Below are positions 25,207-33,927 of a stretch of 35,029 bases of DNA, one piece after another (within the stretch, counting starts at the first letter, position 1; each line of letters opens with the position of its first letter). The DNA comes from Microbacterium maritypicum MF109 (lineage in GTDB: Bacteria; Actinomycetota; Actinomycetes; Actinomycetales; Microbacteriaceae): positions 1 through 35,029 of the forward strand of contig NZ_ATAO01000201.1 of the NCBI RefSeq assembly GCF_000455825.1. Reading direction: 5' to 3'. The position numbers were made by a program, and so were the translations under genes. The notes below the pieces were generated by a model, which saw only the letters and a program-made list of their open reading frames with translations, did no database searches and was not told the origin of the DNA.

Positions 25207-25767
25207 GTGAACGTGATCTGGCGGACCCTCCTGGTGATCCTCGGCGCTCGCCGCCGCGTGCGGCGGGGGAGGACTCTCGATGCGTCGTCGGTCAGCAGCA
25301 TCCACCTGACCACGCTGCCGACCGACATCGACATCCTGCGCCACATGAACAACGGGCGCTATCTGTCGCTCTTCGACCTCGGACGCTGGGATCTGCTGAT
25401 ACGCACCGGGCTGTTCGACGCGATGAAGGACCGCGGCTGGTACGCGGTCGTCTCCAGCGAGACGGTCACGTTCCGCAAGTCGCTCCAGCTCTGGCAGCGG
25501 TTCGAGGTGCAGTCGCGCTTCATCGGGCACGACGACAAGGCGGTGTTCCTCGAGCACAGGGCCGTCGTCGACGGAGAGATCTACGCGCGGGTGATCGTGC
25601 GCTCGCGCATGTTGCGCCGTACCGGCGGCACCGTCAGCAACGAAGAGCTGTTCGCCGCCGTCGGCAAGCCCGAGGGCGTGCCGGAGATCGATGCGTGGGT
25701 GCACGACTGGGCCGCGGCATCCGCCCTCCCTCCCGTGCGGGTGAAGGCCCCGAGCGTCTGGGGCTGA
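25207..25767 (+). CDS. Hot-dog-fold acyl-CoA thioesterase (4HBT_2/THEM6-like)
   Basis: 186 residues with a hydrophobic N-terminal stretch (VNVIWRTLLVILGA) that may anchor or pack the protein. The hot-dog helix motif LPTDIDILRHMNNGRYL is at about 35-51 and the sheet follows (WYAVVSSETVTFRKSL). The GTG at 25207 is preferred: TACGAT at 25193-25198 lies just upstream as a -10, giving a leaderless transcript. A GTG at 25180 is an alternative. The family hydrolyses acyl-CoA or acyl-ACP thioesters; its target is unknown. Confidence 0.84.
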   Translation: MNVIWRTLLVILGARRRVRRGRTLDASSVSSIHLTTLPTDIDILRHMNNGRYLSLFDLGRWDLLIRTGLFDAMKDRGWYAVVSSETVTFRKSLQLWQRFEVQSRFIGHDDKAVFLEHRAVVDGEIYARVIVRSRMLRRTGGTVSNEELFAAVGKPEGVPEIDAWVHDWAAASALPPVRVKAPSVWG

Positions 25768-25777
25768 GCAGCGGTTC

Positions 25778-25807
25778 TCGACACCCCGGGCGGGCGGACC
25801 TTAGGGT
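25778..25807 (+). promoter_or_regulatory. Candidate promoter of the small membrane gene
   Basis: TCGACA at 25778-25783 (one change from TTGACA) and TAGGGT at 25802-25807 are 18 bases apart. The transcript would carry about 45 bases before the ATG at 25859. Confidence 0.5.
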
Positions 25808-25858
25808 GGGTGTCGCGCGAGACGAGCACGGTTGAGCGCGATGACGTCGGGAGGATCC

Positions 25859-26281
25859 ATGCCGCAGGAGCGCCCGCGAGCAGATCGGGAATGGATGCCC
25901 GTGACGATCGTCCTCCCGATGCTGCTCTCGGCGACTCTCGTCGCGGCGTGGATCGCGGCCGGGTTCATCCTGGTCTGGCTCTTCCGCGCCTTCCCCACGC
26001 CGGCGAACGGGACATCGTCGATTCTCTGGGGCGTCGTGGTGCTGCTCGGCCTTCTGGTGAACATGACGATCCTCATCGGGCTCGCCCGACGCACCGCGTG
26101 GATGTGGTGGGTCGTCGTGGTGCAGGCGCTGGCGATGACGGCGCTGCTGATCGCGACGCCGTTCGGACTCTGGGCGGTGCTGGTCTGCGGCGGTCAATCG
26201 GTGCTGCTGTTCCTTCCGCCATCGCGGAGGTGGTTTCGCGGCCGACCGATTCCGCAGGCCGCGCTCGTCGAAACCTCCTGA
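25859..26281 (+). CDS. Hypothetical four-helix membrane protein
   Basis: 140 residues, no recognised family. Four hydrophobic segments run at about 14-42, 48-72, 78-100 and 102-120, separated by short polar loops (RRTAWMWW, PPSRRWFRG). The first ~12 residues are charged, so the N-terminus is probably cytoplasmic. GGGAGGATCC lies just before the ATG at 25859; an in-frame ATG at 25841 and TTG at 25832 are alternatives. Likely monocistronic behind its own promoter. Confidence 0.7.
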   Translation: MPQERPRADREWMPVTIVLPMLLSATLVAAWIAAGFILVWLFRAFPTPANGTSSILWGVVVLLGLLVNMTILIGLARRTAWMWWVVVVQALAMTALLIATPFGLWAVLVCGGQSVLLFLPPSRRWFRGRPIPQAALVETS

Positions 26282-26379
26282 TCCGAACACGATCGCTTCG
26301 CCGCCGGGGGAGCGCCCCGAGATCTTCCTCCTCCGCTTTCCGTAAGAACCCCGCTTCTTTCCCTGTCACAGAGCCGAAG

Positions 26380-26476
26380 GAGGGGCGCTTCCGGAGCGCT
26401 CCTCAGTACTCTGAGCGGGAAGTCAGGGGCGCAGACGCCCCGGTGATCCCGTCGACGCAGACGGGCGGAGGAGGAA
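26380..26476 (+). promoter_or_regulatory. Hairpin-rich 5' leader of pntAB
   Basis: Four stems occur in a row: 26380-26389 with 26395-26404, CTCAG/CTGAG at 26402-26415, GGGGCG with CGCCCC (26426-26441), and CCCGTC with GACGGG (26448-26465). The last ends just before the GGAGGAGGAAG ribosome site at 26467-26476. The first two overlap by three bases and so compete. No known riboswitch was recognised. Confidence 0.5.
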
Positions 26477-26479
26477 GTA

Positions 26480-28033
26480 GTGGCAGTCATCGGCATCGTG
26501 CGGGAGCCTGCGGGCGAAGCGCGGGTCTCGGCCACCCCGGCGACGATCGCGTCGCTCGGGAAGCTGGGCCACACGGTCAGAGTCGAGCGGGGAGCGGGCG
26601 CTGCGGCCTCGTACCCCGACGCCGAGTACGCGGCGGCGGGTGCGGCGCTGGTGGATCGCGCGGAGGCCTGGGGGAGCGAGATCGTCCTCGCGATCACAGC
26701 TCCCGGGGCGGAGGAGATCGCCCTCCTCTCCGATGACGCCACCCTCATCGCCCTGCTCTCACCGGCACTGCGCCCCGATCTCGTCCAGTCGCTCGCGCAG
26801 CGCGGCATCACGGCGCTCGCGCTCGATGCGGTGCCGCGCATCTCGCGGGCGCAGTCGATGGACGTGCTCAGCTCGATGGCGAACATCGCCGGGTACCGGG
26901 CCGTCGTCGAGGCCGCGCACGAGTTCGGCCGCTTCTTCACGGGGCAGGTGACCGCCGCGGGCAAGGTGCCGCCGGCGAAGGTGCTGGTCGCGGGAGCCGG
27001 AGTCGCGGGGCTTGCGGCCATCGGCGCGGCATCGAGTCTCGGTGCGATCGTCCGCGCCACGGATCCGCGCCCCGAGGTCGCCGACCAGGTCACCTCGATC
27101 GGTGGCAGCTACCTCCCGGTCGACGTCGAGGTCGCGGCCTCCACCGACGGCTATGCCAAGGCGACCAGCGCGGACTATGACCGCAGGGCCGCCGAGATCT
27201 ACACCGAGCAGGCCGCCGACGTGGACATCATCATCACCACTGCGCTGATCCCCGGACGCGCGGCGCCGCGCCTGATCACGGCATCCGATGTCGCACAGAT
27301 GAAGCCGGGCAGCGTGATCGTCGACATGGCCGCGGGCCAGGGCGGCAACGTCGAGGGCTCGGTCGCGGGCGAGCGCGTCGTCACGGACAACGGTGTGATC
27401 ATCCTGGGCTACACCGACCTGGCCTCGCGTCTGGCCGCACAGGCCTCCCAGCTCTACGGCACGAACCTCGCCAACCTCGTGGCGCTGCTGACGCCTGCGA
27501 AGGACGGGCGGTTGGTGATCGACTTCGACGATGTCGTGCAGCGCTCGGTCACGGTCGTGCGCGACGGCGAGGTCACCTGGCCCCCGCCTGCCGTGCAGGT
27601 CGCCGCCGCTCCCGCCCCGAAGGCCGCGGCGGCGCCGGTCGAGGTCGCACCGCCGAAGAAGATGTCCGCCGCCCGCAAGGTCACGCTGATCATGGTGGGC
27701 GTCGCCGCGCTGTTCGCCGTGAACGCGTTCGCCCCGGCCCCGCTGCCGCAGCACTTCACGGTGCTCGTGCTGTCGGTGGTGATCGGCTTCTACGTGATCG
27801 GCAAGGTGCATCACGCGCTGCACACCCCGCTCATGTCGGTGACCAACGCCATCTCGGGAGTGATCGTGGTCGGCGCGATGCTGCAGATCACGTCGCCGCT
27901 GCCGGTGGTTCAGGTGCTCGCCGCGATCGCGGTGCTGCTGGCCTCCATCAACATCTTCGGAGGGTTCGCGGTGACCCGACGAATGCTCGCGATGTTCACA
28001 CTCGGGACATCGGCGAAGGGCGGCCGGAAATGA
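26480..28033 (+). CDS. pntA: NAD(P) transhydrogenase, alpha subunit (fused domains I and IIa)
   Basis: 517-residue subunit of the proton-translocating membrane transhydrogenase, which makes NADPH from NADH. The NAD(H)-binding AlaDH-like domain fills about residues 1-375, with [20 protein letters not shown] at about 169-188. A Pro/Ala/Lys linker follows. The last ~125 residues hold about four hydrophobic segments (domain IIa). This is the E. coli-like fused form; many actinobacteria split these parts. The GTG start is supported by a strong GGAGGAGG site. Overlaps pntB by four bases. Confidence 0.96.
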   Translation: MAVIGIVREPAGEARVSATPATIASLGKLGHTVRVERGAGAAASYPDAEYAAAGAALVDRAEAWGSEIVLAITAPGAEEIALLSDDATLIALLSPALRPDLVQSLAQRGITALALDAVPRISRAQSMDVLSSMANIAGYRAVVEAAHEFGRFFTGQVTAAGKVPPAKVLVAGAGVAGLAAIGAASSLGAIVRATDPRPEVADQVTSIGGSYLPVDVEVAASTDGYAKATSADYDRRAAEIYTEQAADVDIIITTALIPGRAAPRLITASDVAQMKPGSVIVDMAAGQGGNVEGSVAGERVVTDNGVIILGYTDLASRLAAQASQLYGTNLANLVALLTPAKDGRLVIDFDDVVQRSVTVVRDGEVTWPPPAVQVAAAPAPKAAAAPVEVAPPKKMSAARKVTLIMVGVAALFAVNAFAPAPLPQHFTVLVLSVVIGFYVIGKVHHALHTPLMSVTNAISGVIVVGAMLQITSPLPVVQVLAAIAVLLASINIFGGFAVTRRMLAMFTLGTSAKGGRK

Positions 28034-29427
28034 CCGTCGACGCGCTCGCCGGGGCGGCCTACATCGTCGCCGCCCTGCTGTTCATCCTCAGCCTCGCCGG
28101 CCTCAGTCGCCATGAATCCGCCCGCTCCGGTGTGGTCTACGGCATCGCGGGCATGGCGATCGCGCTGGTCGCGACGGTCGCCCTCACCATGGCCGACGCA
28201 TGGAGCACCGGTGCCTTCCTCGGGCTGGGCCTGCTCGTGGCCGCGGTGCTGATCGGGGCGGCCATCGGGCTCTGGCGAGCGCGGGTCGTGGAGATGACCG
28301 GCATGCCCGAGCTCATCGCGCTCCTGCACAGCTTCGTCGGCCTCGCCGCGGTGCTCGTCGGCTGGAACGGCTACCTCGCGCACCCGGAGATCGCCCCCGA
28401 GCTCGTCGGCATCCACAACGCCGAGGTGTTCATCGGGATCTTCATCGGCGGCGTCACCTTCACCGGGTCGATCGTGGCGTACCTCAAGCTCTCGGCGAAG
28501 ATGTCGTCGAAGCCGCTCATGCTCCCGGGCAAGAACGGGCTCAACATCGGGGCTCTCATCGCGTTCGTCGCCCTGACCGTGTGGTTCGTGAACGACCAGC
28601 AGCTGTGGCTCCTGATCGCGGTCACCGTGCTCGCCTTCGCCCTGGGCTGGCACCTGGTCGCCTCGATCGGCGGCGGAGACATGCCGGTCGTCGTCTCGAT
28701 GCTCAACAGCTATTCGGGTTGGGCCGCCGCCGCGGCGGGGTTCCTCCTGAACAACGACCTGCTGATCGTCACGGGCGCGCTCGTCGGATCGTCGGGTGCG
28801 TACCTCTCGTACGTGATGTGCAAGGCCATGAACCGCTCGTTCCTCTCCGTCATCGCCGGGGGATTCGGGGTCGCGGCGCCGACCTCCGACGACACCGAAT
28901 ACGGCGAGCACCGCGAGATCACCGCCGAGGGCGCGGCGGAGATGCTCGTCGCCGCCGACAGCGTCGTCATCACCCCTGGCTACGGCATGGCCGTCGCACA
29001 GGCGCAGTACCCCGTCGCCGATCTGGTCCGGCGGCTCCGCGAGCGGGGCGTCGATGTGCGGTTCGGCATCCATCCGGTCGCGGGACGGCTGCCCGGTCAC
29101 ATGAACGTGCTGCTGGCCGAAGCCAAGGTGCCGTACGACATCGTCCTGAGCATGGACGAGATCAACGACGACCTCGCCTCCACCTCGGTGGTGCTGGTCA
29201 TCGGCGCGAACGACACCGTGAACCCGGCCGCCGCCGAGGACCCGGGGAGCCCGATCGCCGGGATGCCGGTGCTGAAGGTGTGGGAGGCCGAGAGCGTCAT
29301 CGTGTTCAAGCGCTCGATGGCCGCCGGGTACGCGGGGGTGCAGAACCCGCTGTTCTTCCGCGACAACGCGTCGATGCTGTTCGGAGATGCGAAACAGCGG
29401 GTGGAGGACATCATCGCGGCGCTCTGA
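28030..29427 (+). CDS. pntB: NAD(P) transhydrogenase, beta subunit
   Basis: 465 residues. The first ~250 contain about nine membrane helices (domain IIb), including [17 protein letters not shown] with the conserved channel His. The NADP-binding domain III follows, with [10 protein letters not shown] from about residue 317, [14 protein letters not shown], and [11 protein letters not shown]. The C-terminus is typical ([17 protein letters not shown]). ATGA overlap with pntA gives tight coupling. It acts as an NADPH source and a link to the proton gradient. Confidence 0.96.
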   Translation: MTVDALAGAAYIVAALLFILSLAGLSRHESARSGVVYGIAGMAIALVATVALTMADAWSTGAFLGLGLLVAAVLIGAAIGLWRARVVEMTGMPELIALLHSFVGLAAVLVGWNGYLAHPEIAPELVGIHNAEVFIGIFIGGVTFTGSIVAYLKLSAKMSSKPLMLPGKNGLNIGALIAFVALTVWFVNDQQLWLLIAVTVLAFALGWHLVASIGGGDMPVVVSMLNSYSGWAAAAAGFLLNNDLLIVTGALVGSSGAYLSYVMCKAMNRSFLSVIAGGFGVAAPTSDDTEYGEHREITAEGAAEMLVAADSVVITPGYGMAVAQAQYPVADLVRRLRERGVDVRFGIHPVAGRLPGHMNVLLAEAKVPYDIVLSMDEINDDLASTSVVLVIGANDTVNPAAAEDPGSPIAGMPVLKVWEAESVIVFKRSMAAGYAGVQNPLFFRDNASMLFGDAKQRVEDIIAAL

Positions 29428-29429
29428 AT

Positions 29430-29496
29430 CCGTTTCGAATCGCGCAGATGACGGCATCCGAGAGGGAAAAGCGACCATTTGCGCGATTCGAACGGC
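29430..29496. terminator. Long inverted repeat between pntB and putA
   Basis: TTCGAATCGCGCA at 29434-29446 pairs perfectly with 29480-29492 around a 33-base loop. The pairing extends as CCGT/CGG on the outside with a one-base bulge. It begins three bases after the pntB stop and ends 35 bases before putA. It may be a terminator or an operator for the next gene. Confidence 0.6.
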
Positions 29497-29530
29497 GGGA
29501 GGATACTGCACCAGACCTAGGCTGAAATCC

Positions 29531-32500
29531 ATGTCAGATCTCCCGCCGGATGCCGTGGCATCCGCACCCCTCGCCGACCGTGCTGTCGAGCTCGCTCGGC
29601 GGTGGGCGATCGAAGCCGCGGCGATCGAGCCCGACCCCGCGGCCGCGCGTCTGGCCGGGGTGCTGCAGGACGCGAACGGGCTGCCGTTCACGCTCGGCTT
29701 CGTCGACGGCGTCATGCGCCCGGAGAGCCTGACCGCCGCAGCCTCGCAGCTGCACCGGATCGCCCCGATCGTGCCGGAGTTCCTGCCCTGGTACCTGCGC
29801 TCGGCCGTGCGTCTCGGTGGTGGTGTCGCGCAGGTTCTGCCGTCACCCGTCGTGCCGATCGCCCGTCGGGTGCTCCGTGACATGGTCGGGCATCTCGTGG
29901 TGGATGCGCGACCTGCGAAGCTCGGGGCGGCGATCGAGCGGATCCGGGAGAGCGGCTCCCGTCTCAACCTGAACCTGCTCGGCGAGGCCGTGCTCGGCGA
30001 GGCGGAGGCGCGGCGACGGCTCGACGGCATCCACGCGCTCATCCGGCGTCCCGATGTCGACTACGTCTCGGTGAAGGTCTCGGCGATCATCAGCCACCTC
30101 TCCATGTGGGCGTTCGACGAGGTCGTCGACGAGGTGGTCGAAAGACTGCTCCCGCTGTACCTGACGGCGGCGGCCGACGGCACCTTCCTGAACCTCGACA
30201 TGGAGGAGTACCGCGACCTCGACCTCACGATCGCGGTCTTCACGCGCATCCTCGAGGATCCGCGCCTGGTGGGACTCGAGGCCGGGATCGTCCTGCAGGC
30301 CTACCTGCCCGACGCCCTCCCCGCCCTCCAGGAGCTCACCGCGTGGGCGCAGGACCGCGTCGCGCACGGCGGCGCCCGCATCAAGGTGCGCCTCGTGAAG
30401 GGGGCGAACCTCGCGATGGAGAACGTCGAGGCCCGGATGCACGGGTGGACGCCTGCGACCTACGACACCAAGCTCGACACCGACGCGAACTACCTGCGCT
30501 GTCTGGATTGGGCTCTGCAGCCCGAGCACACCGCGGCTGTGAAGCTCGGCATCGCAGGGCACAACCTCTTCGGCATCGCGTATGCCTGGCTGCTCGCCGG
30601 AGAACGGGGGGTGCGCGAGGCCGTCGAGTTCGAGATGCTCCTGGGCATGGCGCAGGGGCAGGTGCAGGCGGTGTCGCGCGAGGTCGGCCCTGTGCTGCTG
30701 TACGTGCCGGTGGTCGAGCCCGCCGAGTTCGATGTGGCGATCAGCTATCTGGTGCGCCGGCTCGAGGAGAACGCCTCGTCGGACAACTTCCTCTCCGCCG
30801 CGTTCCGGCTCGGAGAGGACGAGGCGCTGTTCGTGCGCGAGCAGGATCGCTTCCTCGATGCGCTCGACAGGTCGGCCGACGCCACGCTCCGCATCGGCCC
30901 GCGTCGCATGCAGGACCGCAGCGCGCCCGTGCACGAGTCCGTGCGGACGGCACCCGCAGCCCCGGTGCCCGAGACCGACCTCACCAAGGCGGTGCTCGGC
31001 ATCTCGCGCGGATCCGACGACGGCGGGCGCGAGGCGTTCCTCGAGACCGCCGTGTACTCGGCGCGCGAGCTGGACCAGGATGCCGGTGGCGCTCCGGGCT
31101 TCTCGAACACGGTCGACACCGATCCTGCTCTCCCCGCGAACCGGGAGTGGGCACGCGAGGTGCGCGAGCGCATCGCCGCCTCCGATCTGGGAGACGCCAC
31201 GATCGCGTCTGCACGGGTGTCCGATCCCGAGGATCTCGAGCGGATCGTGCAGGGCGTGCGCCGGGCCGCTCCATCCTGGGGTGGGCGGCCGGCTGCCGAG
31301 CGGGCCGAGGTGCTGCTGCGTGCGGCGGCCGCACTCGAGTCGCGGCGAGGGGACCTCATCGAGGTCGCGGCCTCCGAGACGGGCAAGGTCTTGGCGGAAG
31401 CCGACGTCGAGGTCAGCGAAGCCGTCGACTTCGCCCGCTACTACGCCGCCAAGGCGCGCGAGCTCGACGCGATCGCCGGCGCCGTGTTCGTTCCGGCATC
31501 CGTCACCGTCGTCACGCCGCCCTGGAACTTCCCCCTCGCGATCCCCGCGGGTGGGGTGCTCGCCGCGCTCGCCGCAGGTTCGGGTGTCGTCTTCAAGCCC
31601 GCTCCGCAGGCCCGCCGCTGCGCCGCCGTCATCGCCGAGACCCTGTGGCAGGCGGGGGTGCCGCGCGACCTGCTCGCGCTCGTCGACATAGAGGAGGGGG
31701 AGCTCGGCCGCGAGCTCATCACGCACGACGCCGTCGACCGGGTGATCCTCACCGGCGCGTGGGACACGGCGGCGCTGTTCCGCTCCTGGCGCTCCGATCT
31801 GCCGCTTCTCGCGGAGACCAGCGGCAAGAACGCGATCATCATCACCCCCTCGGCGGATCTCGATCTCGCGGTCGGCGACCTCGTCAAGAGCGCCTTCGGC
31901 CACGCCGGGCAGAAATGCTCGGCGGCCTCGCTCGCCATCCTCGTGGGACCGGTCGGACGCTCCGCCCGGTTCGCGCGCCAGCTGGCCGACGCTGTGCGGT
32001 CGCTGCACGTCGGGCAGCCCACCGATCCGCTGGCCGAGGTGGGCCCGGTGATCGACCAGCCGACCGGAAAGCTCGCGTGGGCGCTGAGCGAGCTGGAGGG
32101 CGACGAGCAATGGCTGATCGAACCGTCGCTCGCTGCGGGGGACGACGGCAGCCGACGCCTGTGGCGGCCCGGGGTGCGGGTCGGCGTCCAGCCGGGGTCG
32201 CGTTTCCACACCGAGGAGTTCTTCGGGCCGGTGCTCGGCGTGATGCATGCGCCGACGCTCGCGCGCGCCGTCGAGATGCAGAACGCCGTCGCCTACGGCC
32301 TCACCGCCGGGCTCCACACCCAGGACCCGGAGGAGCTCGCGTTCTGGCTCGGCCGTGTGCAGGCGGGCAACCTCTACGTGAACCGCGGCATCACCGGAGC
32401 CATCGTGCAGCGCCAGCCGTTCGGAGGGTGGAAGCGCTCCTCCGTCGGCCCCGGTGCCAAGGCGGGCGGCCCGAACTACCTCATCGGTCTGGGGTCCTGG

Positions 32501-33181
32501 CGTTCCCTGCCGGGAGGACCGGCCTCCAGCACGCTGCATCTGCGGGGACTCGACTCCCGCATCACCGCCCTCATCGAGGCGGCCCAGTCGTCGCTCGCCT
32601 ACGAGTCGTTCGAGTGGTTGCGGCGCTCGGCCTTGTCGGATGCGCTGGCCTGGGACCGCGAGTTCGGGCAGGTCCGTGATGTCTCGCGTCTCGGCGTCGA
32701 GCGCAACCTGTTCCGCTATCGCCCGGTGCCGGTCGAGGTCCGCGCGACCGACGATGCGGCACTGCAGGATCTGCTGCGCGTCGTGATCGCAGGTGTGCGG
32801 TCAGGGGCGAAGTTCGTCATCTCGACCCCGGTCGGGGTGCCCGGCGAGGTGCGTCGCGCTCTCGGTGACCTGGATGCCCCGGTGTTCCTGGAGAGCGACG
32901 ACGAGTGGCTGCAGCGGCTGCTGCGACAGGACGATGCACCCGAGGGCGTCGCGCTGCCGGTGAGCGATCGGGTGCGGCTGGTCGGCGGGCGGGACGGTGT
33001 CGCCGCCCTTCGCGCGAAGCTCGCCACGGCTTCCGCCGGCGACCCCGACCTGGCGGTGTACGACGGCGAGGTGACGGCCGCCGCCCGCATCGAGCTGCTG
33101 CCGTTCGTGCACGAGCAGTCGATCTCGATCACCGCCCACCGCTACGGCAACCTCGACCCGTGGAGCAGCGACGTGATCTGA
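29531..33181 (+). CDS. putA: Bifunctional proline dehydrogenase / L-glutamate gamma-semialdehyde dehydrogenase
   Basis: 1216 residues. The FAD-dependent proline dehydrogenase barrel spans about 120-450 (VSVKVSAI, LNLDMEEYRDL, RLVKGANLAMEN, GIAGHNLFG). The aldehyde dehydrogenase spans about 530-985 with PWNFPLA, ETSGKN (general base) and Cys796 (GQKCSAAS). A further ~230 residues end with EQSISITAHRYG, as in long (type B) PutA proteins. No N-terminal ribbon-helix-helix domain is present, so it is not a DNA-binding trifunctional form. The ATG at 29531 follows TAGGCT (29518-29523) closely, suggesting a leaderless mRNA. Confidence 0.95.
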   Translation: MSDLPPDAVASAPLADRAVELARRWAIEAAAIEPDPAAARLAGVLQDANGLPFTLGFVDGVMRPESLTAAASQLHRIAPIVPEFLPWYLRSAVRLGGGVAQVLPSPVVPIARRVLRDMVGHLVVDARPAKLGAAIERIRESGSRLNLNLLGEAVLGEAEARRRLDGIHALIRRPDVDYVSVKVSAIISHLSMWAFDEVVDEVVERLLPLYLTAAADGTFLNLDMEEYRDLDLTIAVFTRILEDPRLVGLEAGIVLQAYLPDALPALQELTAWAQDRVAHGGARIKVRLVKGANLAMENVEARMHGWTPATYDTKLDTDANYLRCLDWALQPEHTAAVKLGIAGHNLFGIAYAWLLAGERGVREAVEFEMLLGMAQGQVQAVSREVGPVLLYVPVVEPAEFDVAISYLVRRLEENASSDNFLSAAFRLGEDEALFVREQDRFLDALDRSADATLRIGPRRMQDRSAPVHESVRTAPAAPVPETDLTKAVLGISRGSDDGGREAFLETAVYSARELDQDAGGAPGFSNTVDTDPALPANREWAREVRERIAASDLGDATIASARVSDPEDLERIVQGVRRAAPSWGGRPAAERAEVLLRAAAALESRRGDLIEVAASETGKVLAEADVEVSEAVDFARYYAAKARELDAIAGAVFVPASVTVVTPPWNFPLAIPAGGVLAALAAGSGVVFKPAPQARRCAAVIAETLWQAGVPRDLLALVDIEEGELGRELITHDAVDRVILTGAWDTAALFRSWRSDLPLLAETSGKNAIIITPSADLDLAVGDLVKSAFGHAGQKCSAASLAILVGPVGRSARFARQLADAVRSLHVGQPTDPLAEVGPVIDQPTGKLAWALSELEGDEQWLIEPSLAAGDDGSRRLWRPGVRVGVQPGSRFHTEEFFGPVLGVMHAPTLARAVEMQNAVAYGLTAGLHTQDPEELAFWLGRVQAGNLYVNRGITGAIVQRQPFGGWKRSSVGPGAKAGGPNYLIGLGSWRSLPGGPASSTLHLRGLDSRITALIEAAQSSLAYESFEWLRRSALSDALAWDREFGQVRDVSRLGVERNLFRYRPVPVEVRATDDAALQDLLRVVIAGVRSGAKFVISTPVGVPGEVRRALGDLDAPVFLESDDEWLQRLLRQDDAPEGVALPVSDRVRLVGGRDGVAALRAKLATASAGDPDLAVYDGEVTAAARIELLPFVHEQSISITAHRYGNLDPWSSDVI

Positions 33182-33187
33182 GCCTGG

Positions 33188-33251
33188 TGTAAAGAATTCT
33201 TGACACACCTCCCTGACGGACGTACGCTGAGCGTGTCAATAATCTTTTACA
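33188..33251 (+). promoter_or_regulatory. Promoter flanked by two operator-like palindromes
   Basis: TTGACA at 33200-33205 and TACGCT at 33223-33228, 17 bases apart, form a strong sigma-A promoter. TGTAAAGAATTCTTGACA at 33188-33205 is 16/18 palindromic and covers the -35. TGTCAATAATCTTTTACA at 33234-33251 is a weaker copy over the start region. Centres are 46 bp apart. The XRE regulator of this operon is the likely ligand. Confidence 0.7.
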
Positions 33252-33262
33252 TCGGAGTCGTC

Positions 33263-33697
33263 ATGGTCTACGAAGAGCGCAATGCCTGGGCGGGACTCAT
33301 CGTCAGCCCGATCGTGATGGTCGTCTACGTCGTGCTGGTGCTCCAGCAGGCCGGGGGAGGGCCGCTCACCGCTGTCGACTGGTTCCCGCTCATGCTGTGG
33401 GTGATCGGCGGCGGCATCGTCGCGACGATCATCCTCAGCGTCGGGTGGGGCATCATCGCGGGGCTGAGAGACCCCGACGGTGTCGGCCGTTCCGACATCC
33501 GCGACCGCGACATCAGCCGCATGGGCGGCCGAGTGGAGCAGGCTTTCGTCGTGATCGCCGGTCTCGGGGTCATCGCGCTGTGCGCCGTCGGCGCCGATGT
33601 CTTCTGGATCGCGAACACCATGTTCGCGGGCTTCGCGGTGTCGGCGTTCATCGGCGGCATCGCCCGGGTGGTCGCCTACCGGCGGGGCCTCGTCTGA
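33263..33697 (+). CDS. Hypothetical four-helix membrane protein upstream of an XRE regulator
   Basis: 144 residues. Hydrophobic segments lie at about 9-30, 40-67, 91-110 and 115-137. A charged loop between helices 2 and 3 (LRDPDGVGRSDIRDRDISRMGG) is probably cytoplasmic. GGAG at 33254-33257 precedes the ATG at 33263. Its stop overlaps the regulator start (TGATG). Small membrane proteins paired with a short XRE protein are widespread; the role is unknown. It may sense a membrane signal for the regulator. Confidence 0.8.
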   Translation: MVYEERNAWAGLIVSPIVMVVYVVLVLQQAGGGPLTAVDWFPLMLWVIGGGIVATIILSVGWGIIAGLRDPDGVGRSDIRDRDISRMGGRVEQAFVVIAGLGVIALCAVGADVFWIANTMFAGFAVSAFIGGIARVVAYRRGLV

Positions 33698-33927
33698 TGG
33701 TCAAGCCCACCCGCGTCTCGAACACCATCCGCGCGCATCGCGAACAGGCCGGACTCACCCAGGCCGAGCTCGCGCGCACGGTCGGCGTGACGCGCCAGAC
33801 CCTCATCGCGATCGAGCAGCAGAAGTATTCGCCGACACTCGAACTCGCCTTCCAGATCGCCCGCGCGTTCGGCGTGGGGCTCGACGACATCTTCGAATAC
33901 CCCGACACGTCAGGAGCATCATCATGA
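33697..33927 (+). CDS. Short XRE-family transcriptional regulator
   Basis: 76 residues, almost all helix-turn-helix. The five-helix Cro/C1 fold covers about residues 7-66, with LTQAELARTVGVTRQTLIAIEQQKYSPTLELAFQIARAFGV as the core (positions given, spanning 20-60). There is no ligand domain, so activity may depend on partner proteins or abundance. It overlaps both neighbours (TGATG in front, ATGA behind). Likely autoregulator of the promoter at 33188-33251. Confidence 0.9.
   Translation: MVKPTRVSNTIRAHREQAGLTQAELARTVGVTRQTLIAIEQQKYSPTLELAFQIARAFGVGLDDIFEYPDTSGASS

Noticed and set aside
27910..30042. 710-codon minus-strand frame opposite pntB and the putA start
   Set aside because: Shadow frame crossing two genes and their intergenic hairpin.
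29843..32539. 898-codon minus-strand frame opposite putA
   Set aside because: Same reason: shadow of the PutA coding frame, with no motif and no ribosome site.
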